A stretch of DNA of 64,000 nt, taken from Bacteroides sp. GM023. Its GTDB lineage: Bacteria > Bacteroidota > Bacteroidia > Bacteroidales > Bacteroidaceae. The notes below the pieces were generated by a model. That model made no database searches, was not told the DNA's origin, and saw nothing but the letters and a program-made list of their open reading frames with translations. The translations under genes were made by a program, and so were the position numbers. This document shows, piece by piece, positions 53,072 to 61,441 of the stretch (positions are counted from its first letter, which is position 1; every line of letters starts with the position of its first letter). Location of the stretch: NCBI RefSeq assembly GCF_014750685.1, contig NZ_JAAXGE010000012.1:1-64000 (forward strand). The letters are read 5' to 3'.

Positions 53072-54444
53072 TATTTATTTTCAGTTTGTTCATCCTTGCG
53101 ATTGTAGGATGCAGTTCTAATGAATCTCAATCATTTTTGATTCGTCCGGACGGAGGTGAAGAAGGTGGAGATGACTCTGCCACCAAAATAGAGATAGGTA
53201 AAACTATTCCTGCTTGGCAAGAAGGTGTGATGGATATTCATTTCATCAATACAACTACGGGTGAAAGCGTGTTTGTAATATTCCCGGATGGTACGCAAAT
53301 GCTTATTGATGCCGCAAGTTCGAGTGTTACGACCAACTCTAATGGTAATACGACCAACGCCGGTATTCGTAGTCGTTGGGATCCAACCTTAACTTCTACC
53401 CGTGGCTCACAAATTATAGCTGATTACATTCGTAAGTGTATGGCATGGACAGGTAACAGTACGATAGATTATGCGGTACTTACCCACTTCCATAATGACC
53501 ACTTCGGTGGTTATAATACATCCTTGCCGAAATCTTCCAATTCCGATACCTATTCGTTGATAGGTTATGCCGAGATCTTTGACAATTTTAAAATTGGCAC
53601 GCTTCTCGATCGTGGTTACCCCGATTATAACTATCCGTTCGACATGGCGACAATGGCAGATAATGCTTCAAGTTGTAACAACTATATCAATGCGGTGAAA
53701 TGGAATGTTGCTAATAAAAAGTTCGAGGCTGCGATATTTAAAGCAGGGGCAAATAATCAAATAGTTCAGAAGTACAATTCAGCGAAGTATCCTACTGCAA
53801 AGGTGCAAAATGTTGCTGTGAATGGAGAAATTTGGACAGGTTCGGGCACTGCCACAAAGAAGACATTCCCTGAACTCTCGGAGATTTCATACAAAAACAG
53901 CAAAGACATTACAGCCAGTGACAATTGTCCGCCGGAGAACATAACCAGTTGTGTGATGAAAGTCTCGTATGGCAACTTTGACTTCTTTGCCGGTGGTGAT
54001 CTTCAGTATAACGGGCGCTCGAGTTATGCATGGAAAGATGCCGAATTGCCATGTGCAAAAGCCGTAGGCCAGGTAGAATTGATGAAAGCCGACCATCATG
54101 GTGTAACCAACACCAATCAGGCCGATGCTCTGAAAGCACTCAATCCACAAACGATTGTTGTTAATTCATGGGTCGATTGTCATCCCCGCACCGATATATT
54201 GAATTCGATGGAGACAACACTCCCTGCGTGTGATATATTTATCACTAACTTCTGGCAGGGCGATCGTCCCAGTGGAGTAGACGACCGGGTAACGGCAGAA
54301 GAGGCTGCGAGAGTAAAGGGATATGATGGACATATTGTAGTTCGTGTGACCGATGGAGGAAACAAATATAGAGTAATGACGACCACAGATTCTGATGGGG
54401 CAATGACTGTTAAGGCTGTTTCCGGTCCATATACAAGCAGATAA
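53059..54444 (+). CDS. Metallo-beta-lactamase-fold hydrolase, lipoprotein
   Basis: 461 residues. Signal peptide with lipobox AIVGCSSN (Cys near residue 15). The MBL metal site is THFHNDHFGGY with H143, H145, D147 and H148; AGGDLQYNGRSSYAWK and MKADHHGVTNTNQADALKAL supply further metal-site candidates. The N-terminal part reads FPDGTQMLIDAASS, the usual first strands. It acts outside the cytoplasm as a hydrolase of an ester, lactone or phosphoester; ComEC-like members of the fold are nearest in style. Overlaps the next FAD gene as TAATG. Confidence 0.85.
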   Translation: MQRLIFIFSLFILAIVGCSSNESQSFLIRPDGGEEGGDDSATKIEIGKTIPAWQEGVMDIHFINTTTGESVFVIFPDGTQMLIDAASSSVTTNSNGNTTNAGIRSRWDPTLTSTRGSQIIADYIRKCMAWTGNSTIDYAVLTHFHNDHFGGYNTSLPKSSNSDTYSLIGYAEIFDNFKIGTLLDRGYPDYNYPFDMATMADNASSCNNYINAVKWNVANKKFEAAIFKAGANNQIVQKYNSAKYPTAKVQNVAVNGEIWTGSGTATKKTFPELSEISYKNSKDITASDNCPPENITSCVMKVSYGNFDFFAGGDLQYNGRSSYAWKDAELPCAKAVGQVELMKADHHGVTNTNQADALKALNPQTIVVNSWVDCHPRTDILNSMETTLPACDIFITNFWQGDRPSGVDDRVTAEEAARVKGYDGHIVVRVTDGGNKYRVMTTTDSDGAMTVKAVSGPYTSR

Positions 54445-55718
54445 TGAATACAAAATATTATGATGTATTAGTAGCAGGTGCAGGTCCTGCCGGAATATGT
54501 GCGGCTGTAGCCGCTGCCCGGCAGGGGGCACATGTTGCTCTTATCGAAAGATATGGAGTCATTGGAGGTAATCTGACCGCTGGGTATGTCGGTCCTATTC
54601 TCGGTAGTGTAGGTAAGAACACTATGCGCGATGAGGTTTGTTCTATTCTTGGCGTCAAAGACAATGACTGGATTGGGGAGCATGGAAATGCTCACGATTT
54701 TGAAGAGGCAAAACTTACATTGGCAGAATTTGTTGCGAAGGAAAAGAATATCGATGTCTTTTTGCAATGTTGTGTGTCGGATGTTATTCGTGACGGAAAG
54801 GTGATAAAAGGCATTAAGTGCGCAAGTAACGAGGGGACACTCTGTTTTGAGGCTGCAGTTACCATAGATTGCACTGGCGATGCAGTGGTGTCTTTTCTTG
54901 CCGGTGCAAAAATAGAAAAAGGGCGCAATGACGGTCTTATGCAGCCTGTAACCCTTGAATATACTATTGACGGAGTAGATGAATCAAAGGGGCTTATTTG
55001 CATTGGAGATGTAGATGATGTTCAACTTAATGGCGAGCGTTTCCTTGATTGGTGTAAAAAGAAAGCTGACGACGGTAAACTTCCCCCAATTCTTGCTGCT
55101 GTACGTTTGCATCCATCAGTCAGATCGGGTTGCCGTCAAGTAAATACGACACAGGTCAATAGAGTGGATATAACTTCAGTAGGATCTATTTTCACCGCTG
55201 ATCTTGAACTTAGACAACAGATACGTCTCCTGACTCAATTTTTGAGAGAAAATTTGCCGGGTTACGAGAACTGTAGAGTGATCGGAAGTGGTACAACAAC
55301 TGGAGTGCGTGAAAGCCGCAGAGTGATGGGCGACTATATGATTGATGCCGATGAGATGGCGGAAGGCTGCCGCTTTGCTGATGTGGTAGTACATAAAGCA
55401 TTGTTCATTGTCGATATACATAATCCTGACGGAGCCGGACAGGCGGAACCGAGCATACAATATTGCAAACCATACGATTTGCCGTATCGTTGTTTTCTCC
55501 CGTTGGGCTTAGAAGGGCTTCTTGTGGCGGGACGGTGCATATCGGGTACTCACAGAGCCCACGCTTCATACCGTGTCATGAGTATTTGCATGGCAATGGG
55601 AGAGGCTGTTGGTATTGCTGCTGCCATGAGTGCATCGCAGAATTGTACTCCGCGTGCTCTCGATGTAGGAGAGTTGCAGCGACGGCTTGAATCGTTAGGC
55701 GTAGAGCTATTCGATTAA
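54444..55718 (+). CDS. FAD-dependent oxidoreductase (FAD_oxidored, PF12831-type), copy 2
   Basis: 424 residues, cytoplasmic. N-terminal FAD motif YDVLVAGAGPAGICAAVAAA then HVALIERYGVIGGNLTAGYV, and the C-terminal LLVAGRCISGTHRAHASYRV that mirrors the first copy at 42384 (LLVAGRCISADKTSFASLRV). The two are clear paralogs but not recent duplicates. The start ATG shares its A with the MBL stop (TAATG). Two such enzymes in one locus suggest oxidation at two positions or of two related substrates (inference). Confidence 0.9.
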   Translation: MNTKYYDVLVAGAGPAGICAAVAAARQGAHVALIERYGVIGGNLTAGYVGPILGSVGKNTMRDEVCSILGVKDNDWIGEHGNAHDFEEAKLTLAEFVAKEKNIDVFLQCCVSDVIRDGKVIKGIKCASNEGTLCFEAAVTIDCTGDAVVSFLAGAKIEKGRNDGLMQPVTLEYTIDGVDESKGLICIGDVDDVQLNGERFLDWCKKKADDGKLPPILAAVRLHPSVRSGCRQVNTTQVNRVDITSVGSIFTADLELRQQIRLLTQFLRENLPGYENCRVIGSGTTTGVRESRRVMGDYMIDADEMAEGCRFADVVVHKALFIVDIHNPDGAGQAEPSIQYCKPYDLPYRCFLPLGLEGLLVAGRCISGTHRAHASYRVMSICMAMGEAVGIAAAMSASQNCTPRALDVGELQRRLESLGVELFD

Positions 55719-55758
55719 CGTAGAACATAATCATACTTTAAATTTATAGAGCATACTT

Positions 55759-57996
55759 ATGAAAAAAATATATTTGTCTGTCGTGTGCTTATTGGTCTCT
55801 ATTCCCCTTATCGCCCAGTTGTATGTTGAGCCGGAGAAGGAAGTAGAGTGCTCTGTCTTCTTGGCAAAGGAAGGACGGGGGCGAGCACAGCAAGGACTTG
55901 AAATATGGGATGATTACATATTCTCGTGCGAGGATGGAGGGCATGTGAATATATATGATTTCAAAAGTGCAGATTCGAAACCCTTAGCAGGCTTTGAACT
56001 GGCTTCCTCCCATCCTGACAACCATGTAAATAATGTATGTTTTGGTGTTGAGACAAAACGAGGAGCATCATTTCCTTTACTATATATAACAAATGGCAAG
56101 GTAGGAAGTGAATTGGAATGGTTGTGTTTTGTAGAGAGTATAACTCGCCGTGGGAAACGTTTTAGCAGCGAAATTGTACAGACAATCGAACTAGATGGTT
56201 CGAAGTGGGCGGAGAAAGGGTATGTCTCTATCTTCGGAGCGCCGAGTTGGCTGGTCGATCGGGAACGTGGCTTTATATGGATATTTTCGGCACGTAAGCG
56301 TACGGTAGCGAAAGTGACAAAGAATGCATGGGAGAACCAGTATGTCGCCACCAAGTTCCGCATACCATCGTTAAGTGAGGGTGCAAAGGTGCGGCTTGAC
56401 CAAAATGACATTCTTGATCAGGTGGTGTTTCCCTATGATGTATGGTTCACGCAAGCGGGCTGTATGCATGATGGTAAAATATACTATTGCTTCGGAGTTG
56501 GGAAGCAAGATGACAACCGTCCTTCCTGCATCCGGGTGTATGATACTGATACGCGGACAATTACTGCACGATACAATGTGCAGGAACAAGTCATTTACGA
56601 ACCGGAAGATATTGTGATAAAAGATGGAGCCATGTATGTCAATACCAATACAAACGCAAAAAAGACATCCGACCTTCCTTGCATATTCAAACTCTCTCTT
56701 CCGAAAGAAAAGCCGATAGCGGAGAATCCTCTTGACGAGATACGCAGGGAACCGGAACGTGCAGGTGGCGTGTATTATGTGACCGATCTTTCACATACGG
56801 TTACGCCGGCACCAAAAGGCTATAAGCCATTCTATATAAATGGTTATTTCCGTCACGGAGCACGTCAGATAGACGATGCGGTAACTTATCCTGCCATATA
56901 CGGCGTATTGGAGAAAGCTCATGATACGAACAACCTTACAGACTTCGGGAAGGCTCTATACGAACGCCTTGAACCGTTCAAGATGAATGTGTTCTATAAA
57001 GAAGGTGATCTGACACAGATCGGTTATCGCCAGACGCGGGAAATAGGCCGAAGAATGGTACAAAACTATCCTGAAGTATTTGAAAACCATCCTTGTTTGA
57101 AAACTAACGCGACAAATGTACTTCGAGTGGCAGCTACAATGCAATCGGTGAATTCGGGGATTTTGTCACTGAAACCCGAGCTTGAATGGGCAGAGATAGA
57201 CAACTCTCGTTCGTTTCTTACCACACTGAATCCTTATGGCAATGTATGTCCCGACAGAAGTCCGCTCGATAAATATATACTTGGTAAGGAAAATAGTTGG
57301 TCTAAAAAATATCATTCATACATAGATGAAAAGTTGGATGTTGATGTTTTTTTCACAAGGCTATTTATAGACATTACACAAATAGAAAGCGAGTATGATA
57401 AATATGACCTTGTCCATCGCTTCTGGTTAATGGCGTCGCTTATGCAATGTCTCGACCGGCAAGTGCCTATCTGGGATATCTTTACAGAAAAGGAAATATT
57501 GGCTTGGGCAGAAATCGAAAACTATAAGTATTTTGCGCAGAAGGGGCCTGAACCCGTATCCCACGGGAGGAGTTGGGGGCTTGCATCGCGCACGTTACGT
57601 CATCTATTAGACGAATCTGCTGAAGATATTGCTCGTGAACGTCATGGTATAAATCTCAACTTCGGACACGATGGCGTTCTTATGGCCATCTTGACAAATC
57701 TACAGGTTGGGACGTGGGCACGTGAGGCAAGTAATTCCAAAGAAGCTTTGCAGAGCTGGAAGTATTGGGATATTCCGATGGGGGCGAATCTTCAGATGAT
57801 ATTTTATCAATCGGAAGACAGTTCGGATATTCTAGTCAAGTTTATGCTGAATGAAAAAGATATTCAGCTGCCGCTTGAAGCGGTTGAAGCATCTTATTAC
57901 AAATGGAACGAGGTTTATAAATTCTATATAGAACATTGCGACAAGGTTGAAAGATCACTTGCCGAAACATTGAAATTATCATATGGAGACTTTTAA
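55759..57996 (+). CDS. Beta-propeller-like / histidine-phosphatase fusion (exported)
   Basis: 745 residues with signal peptide (MKKIYLSVVCLLVSIPLIAQ). Residues about 25-330 form a repetitive beta-rich domain that looks like a propeller (DYIFSCEDGGHVNIYDF, LLYITNGKVGSELEWLCFVE, GKIYYCFGVGKQDDNRPS, EDIVIKDGAMYVNTNTNA). From about 345 a histidine-phosphatase domain of the MINPP type begins (APKGYKPFYINGYFRHGARQ with R365, H366; LNFGHDGVLMAILTNL with H637, D638). The phosphatase part is related to the free enzyme at 21503, but the second motif is HDG here and HES there. No frameshift or stop separates the two halves. Overlaps the dehydrogenase gene by 14 bases. Confidence 0.85.
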   Translation: MKKIYLSVVCLLVSIPLIAQLYVEPEKEVECSVFLAKEGRGRAQQGLEIWDDYIFSCEDGGHVNIYDFKSADSKPLAGFELASSHPDNHVNNVCFGVETKRGASFPLLYITNGKVGSELEWLCFVESITRRGKRFSSEIVQTIELDGSKWAEKGYVSIFGAPSWLVDRERGFIWIFSARKRTVAKVTKNAWENQYVATKFRIPSLSEGAKVRLDQNDILDQVVFPYDVWFTQAGCMHDGKIYYCFGVGKQDDNRPSCIRVYDTDTRTITARYNVQEQVIYEPEDIVIKDGAMYVNTNTNAKKTSDLPCIFKLSLPKEKPIAENPLDEIRREPERAGGVYYVTDLSHTVTPAPKGYKPFYINGYFRHGARQIDDAVTYPAIYGVLEKAHDTNNLTDFGKALYERLEPFKMNVFYKEGDLTQIGYRQTREIGRRMVQNYPEVFENHPCLKTNATNVLRVAATMQSVNSGILSLKPELEWAEIDNSRSFLTTLNPYGNVCPDRSPLDKYILGKENSWSKKYHSYIDEKLDVDVFFTRLFIDITQIESEYDKYDLVHRFWLMASLMQCLDRQVPIWDIFTEKEILAWAEIENYKYFAQKGPEPVSHGRSWGLASRTLRHLLDESAEDIARERHGINLNFGHDGVLMAILTNLQVGTWAREASNSKEALQSWKYWDIPMGANLQMIFYQSEDSSDILVKFMLNEKDIQLPLEAVEASYYKWNEVYKFYIEHCDKVERSLAETLKLSYGDF

Positions 57997-59305
57997 ATAC
58001 AATCGTGCTGAAATTAAAGCCGGAATAGTACATTTCGGCGTTGGGAACTTCCACCGTGCACATCTCGAAGCTTACACAAATCTTTTGCTTGAAGATCCGT
58101 CACAAAAATGCTGGGGGGTGTTTGGGGCAATGATTATGCCTACAGACGGGCTGCTGTTCAACGCCCTCAAAGAGGAGGATGGCATATATCAGTTAACGAC
58201 ATGCAGCCCTTCCGGCGAACGACATAGCATGTTGATTGGCTCTCTTATCGAACTCGCATGGGGGGAAATGGATAGTGAGCCGATTATTGCTAAAATAGCA
58301 TCGGAAGAGATAAAAATCATCACCTTAACCATTACTGAAGGGGGATATAAGGCCGATTTGGATAAACCGCGCACTGTATTCTGGTATGTAGCCGAAGGAC
58401 TTAAACGTCGAATGGAGCAAGATTTGCCGATTACGATTCTTTCGTGCGATAACATGCAACAGAATGGCAATGCTGCAAAATGTGCGTTTATGTCATACTT
58501 CGAAGCGAAATATCCCGAGGTGGCAGCGTGGGCAGAAAAGAAAGTGACGTTCCCCAATTCGATGGTGGATAGAATCACTCCTGCGACAAAATCGGGGAAG
58601 ATTACTAATGTGTGCTGTGAAGATTTCATACAATGTGTCGTTGAAGATAATTTCATTGCAGGCCGCCCTGCATGGGAGAAAGTGGGAGTTACATTCACGG
58701 ACGATGTGACCCCGTATGAAATCATGAAATTAAGTCTTCTCAATGCATCGCATACACTTTTATCTTATCCTGCCTATATGGAGGGATTTAGGAAGGTTGA
58801 TACTGTATTGGCAGATGAGAGGTACCGCACAATGATAAAGTTGTTTATGAACAGGGACGTCACTCCTTATGTTCCGGTTCCCGAGGGAGTTGATCTTGAA
58901 GCGTATAAAGATTTGCTTATCAAACGATTCTCAAACAAGGCGATAAGCGATCAAGTATCGCGACTTTGCGGTGATGGCATCGCGAAGTTTGCAGTCTATG
59001 TAGTACCCATACTCAAACAGATGTTACGGGATGGAAAGGATATTTCGATAGAGGCTTTCCTGGTAGCTGTTTATTGCAAATATCTTATAGGTGCACACAC
59101 GGAGTCTGGGGAGAATATAACTATTTTCGAACCTCACATTACTCCGGCGGACAAGATGCTGATTTCCGGAGGATCACCAGTTGAGTTCTTGAAAATATCG
59201 CCTTTTGTGTCATTGGAACTAGACAAATATCCTGTATTTATGGAAAAGTATGAGCTGTTTTATGGCATGAGCGTAGCAGAAGGATTAAAGGTCTTATTGC
59301 AGTAA
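57983..59305 (+). CDS. Mannitol-dehydrogenase-family NAD(P)-dependent enzyme
   Basis: 440 residues, family-normal. Rossmann start AGIVHFGVGNFHRAHLEAYT; the C-terminal catalytic motif is KLSLLNASHTLLSYPAY (lysine, asparagine and histidine pattern K-x4-N-x2-H). The family covers mannitol 2-dehydrogenase, fructuronate reductase and altronate oxidoreductase; the sub-type is not decidable here. It interconverts a polyol or aldonate and a ketose or keto-acid in the cytoplasm. It overlaps the phosphatase gene by 14 bases. Confidence 0.9.
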   Translation: METFKYNRAEIKAGIVHFGVGNFHRAHLEAYTNLLLEDPSQKCWGVFGAMIMPTDGLLFNALKEEDGIYQLTTCSPSGERHSMLIGSLIELAWGEMDSEPIIAKIASEEIKIITLTITEGGYKADLDKPRTVFWYVAEGLKRRMEQDLPITILSCDNMQQNGNAAKCAFMSYFEAKYPEVAAWAEKKVTFPNSMVDRITPATKSGKITNVCCEDFIQCVVEDNFIAGRPAWEKVGVTFTDDVTPYEIMKLSLLNASHTLLSYPAYMEGFRKVDTVLADERYRTMIKLFMNRDVTPYVPVPEGVDLEAYKDLLIKRFSNKAISDQVSRLCGDGIAKFAVYVVPILKQMLRDGKDISIEAFLVAVYCKYLIGAHTESGENITIFEPHITPADKMLISGGSPVEFLKISPFVSLELDKYPVFMEKYELFYGMSVAEGLKVLLQ

Positions 59306-59326
59306 ACAACTAAAAACAACAAAACC

Positions 59327-60412
59327 ATGAAGAAGTTTTTTATTCCGGTTGTTCTGTTACTGTTGTGTGTAGTATCGGTTTCGGCACAAAAACAGATTGA
59401 AGCATCTACACTTAACCTGATAGGTAAGCCGTTTGAATTGACCCCCAATCCATATCATAGAGTCGATACATTGGTTTATAAGGGTTTTAATCGGACGGAG
59501 AATCGGCAAGTTCGTTGCCCGGCTGGTATGGCTGTACTGTTTAAAACAAACACACGTAATATACATATTACGACAAAGTGGGGGTATGTATATTCGAGTA
59601 ACTCGACAATGCCAATCTCTTATAAGGGATACGATCTTTATATCAAAAATGCGGACGGACAATGGCAGTATGCGGCAAGTGGTTCATCGAAAGCGTATAA
59701 AAGTGAACGTATTGAGACGTTTGCACTTATAGAGAATATGGATGGTACAATGCACGAATGCATGATGTATATGCCGATGTATTCAGAGGTTATTTCTTGT
59801 AAGATAGGGATAGATGACGATGCTGTTATCGAGTCGTTGAAGTCGGATTTTCGGCATAAGATAGTGGTATATGGCTCTTCATTTACGCAAGGGGTAAGTA
59901 CGGAACGGTCAGGCATGAGTTATCCTATGCAATTTATGCGTAATACAGGTTTTCAAATCGCGTCGCTGGCAACAAGCGGACGTTGTTTGATGCAACCATA
60001 CATGACAGACATCCTTGTGGAGATAAAGGCTGATGCTTTTATATTCGATACATTTTCGAATCCTGATGCAGAACTGATAAAAGAGCGCCTGATGCCGTTT
60101 ATCGATCGGCTCATAGCAGCACATCCGGCCACTCCGTTGATATTTCAGCGTACTATCTATCGCGAACGACGCACATTCGACACAGTTCTTGATGCGAAAG
60201 AACGGGCTAAGGCCGCAACTGTAGAAGAGTTGTTCGCGAAAATTCTTGTTGACCCGAAATACAAAGATGTTTATCTGATTACGCCTAATGCCTCCGATGC
60301 ACATGAGACATCGGTCGATGGAACTCACCCTAATAGTTATGGATATACACTTTGGGCTAAGTCGATAGAGGCTTCGGTAATAGAAATCTTAAATAAATAT
60401 GGAATAAAATGA
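59327..60412 (+). CDS. Exported SGNH hydrolase with GxDLY-type N-terminal domain
   Basis: 361 residues with signal peptide (FIPVVLLLLCVVSVSAQ). The N-terminal beta domain contains YKGYDLYIKNADGQW, the GxDLY motif. The SGNH core has VYGSSFTQGVSTE with catalytic Ser185 (block I GxSxTxG) and ends DGTHPNSYGY with the catalytic Asp/His pair. Such enzymes remove acyl esters from glycans. It acts in the periplasm or on the surface. It follows the mannitol-DH-like gene by 21 bases and overlaps the next gene by 4 (ATGA). Confidence 0.9.
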   Translation: MKKFFIPVVLLLLCVVSVSAQKQIEASTLNLIGKPFELTPNPYHRVDTLVYKGFNRTENRQVRCPAGMAVLFKTNTRNIHITTKWGYVYSSNSTMPISYKGYDLYIKNADGQWQYAASGSSKAYKSERIETFALIENMDGTMHECMMYMPMYSEVISCKIGIDDDAVIESLKSDFRHKIVVYGSSFTQGVSTERSGMSYPMQFMRNTGFQIASLATSGRCLMQPYMTDILVEIKADAFIFDTFSNPDAELIKERLMPFIDRLIAAHPATPLIFQRTIYRERRTFDTVLDAKERAKAATVEELFAKILVDPKYKDVYLITPNASDAHETSVDGTHPNSYGYTLWAKSIEASVIEILNKYGIK

Positions 60413-61437
60413 GACAAGCCGTATTAGTAGAACCGAAACATATAGAGTTTCGTGAAGTCGAGGCACCTAAAGCGTCAGACTTGAAAGAACATCAGGTTCT
60501 TCTGAACATAAAACGAATAGGTATTTGTGGAAGTGAAATACATTCTTATCATGGATGCCATCCGGCAACTTCCTACCCGGTAGTTCAAGGGCATGAGTAT
60601 TCGGGAGTGGTAGTCGCTACGGGGACGGCGGTCACGATATGCAAGTCGGGCGATGTTGTTACTGCACGCCCGCAACTAGTGTGCGGGAAGTGTAAACCTT
60701 GTAAAAGAGGCGAGTACAATATTTGTGAAGAACTGAAGGTGCAGGCCTTTCAGGCAAATGGAGCCGCACAAGATTTTTTTGTGGTAGATGATGACAGGAT
60801 TGCAGTGTTGCCTAAAGATATGCCGCTTGATTATGGTGCTATGATAGAACCGGTGGCAGTTGGTGCGCACGCAACCGTGCGTGGCGGCGACTTGAAAGGT
60901 AAAAATGTGATTGTATCGGGTGCCGGAACGATTGGCAATCTTGTGGCTCAGTTCGCAAAAGCCAGAGGAGCGAAACAAGTTCTAATTACTGATGTGAGTG
61001 ACTTCAGACTTGAAATGGCCCGTAAATGTGGCATAGCGAATACGCTTAATGTAGCTAAGACACCATTCAAGGAAGGAGTTAAGAGTATTTTTGGAGATGA
61101 AGGTTTCCAAGCCGCATTCGAAGTCGCCGGGGTTGAGTCAAGCATTTGTTCACTCATGGAATGTATTGAGAAGGGGAGTACCATCGTTGTGGTAGCAGTA
61201 TTTGACAAAGATCCATCGCTTAGTATGTTTTATTTAGGAGAACACGAATTGAAACTAAACGGAACGATGATGTATCGCCATGAAGATTATCTTACAGCTG
61301 TCGATATGGTAAGTTCGGGATCTATCCATCTCGAACCGCTTATTTCGAATCGCTTCCTGTTTGAACAGTATGACGAAGCATACAAATTTATAGACGAGAA
61401 CCGTGCGACATCCATGAAAATAATTATTAAATTATAA
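60409..61437 (+). CDS. Zinc-dependent MDR alcohol/polyol dehydrogenase
   Basis: 342 residues, normal for sorbitol/L-idonate/threonine-dehydrogenase-type MDR enzymes. Catalytic zinc ligands C40 (GICGSE) and H62-E63 (GHEYSG); structural zinc cysteines C92, C95, C98 and C106 (CGKCKPCKRGEYNIC). The NAD-binding motif is NVIVSGAGTIGNLVAQ. It oxidises a secondary alcohol of a polyol or sugar acid in the cytoplasm. The start overlaps the SGNH stop as ATGA. Best guess L-idonate/sorbitol-type; the true substrate is unknown. Confidence 0.9.
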   Translation: MRQAVLVEPKHIEFREVEAPKASDLKEHQVLLNIKRIGICGSEIHSYHGCHPATSYPVVQGHEYSGVVVATGTAVTICKSGDVVTARPQLVCGKCKPCKRGEYNICEELKVQAFQANGAAQDFFVVDDDRIAVLPKDMPLDYGAMIEPVAVGAHATVRGGDLKGKNVIVSGAGTIGNLVAQFAKARGAKQVLITDVSDFRLEMARKCGIANTLNVAKTPFKEGVKSIFGDEGFQAAFEVAGVESSICSLMECIEKGSTIVVVAVFDKDPSLSMFYLGEHELKLNGTMMYRHEDYLTAVDMVSSGSIHLEPLISNRFLFEQYDEAYKFIDENRATSMKIIIKL

Positions 61438-61441
61438 AACC

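Noticed and set aside
55759..57996. The propeller-phosphatase fusion as a frameshift or assembly artefact
   Set aside because: Both halves lie in one uninterrupted frame with one signal peptide, no internal stop, and the flanking genes overlap it cleanly.
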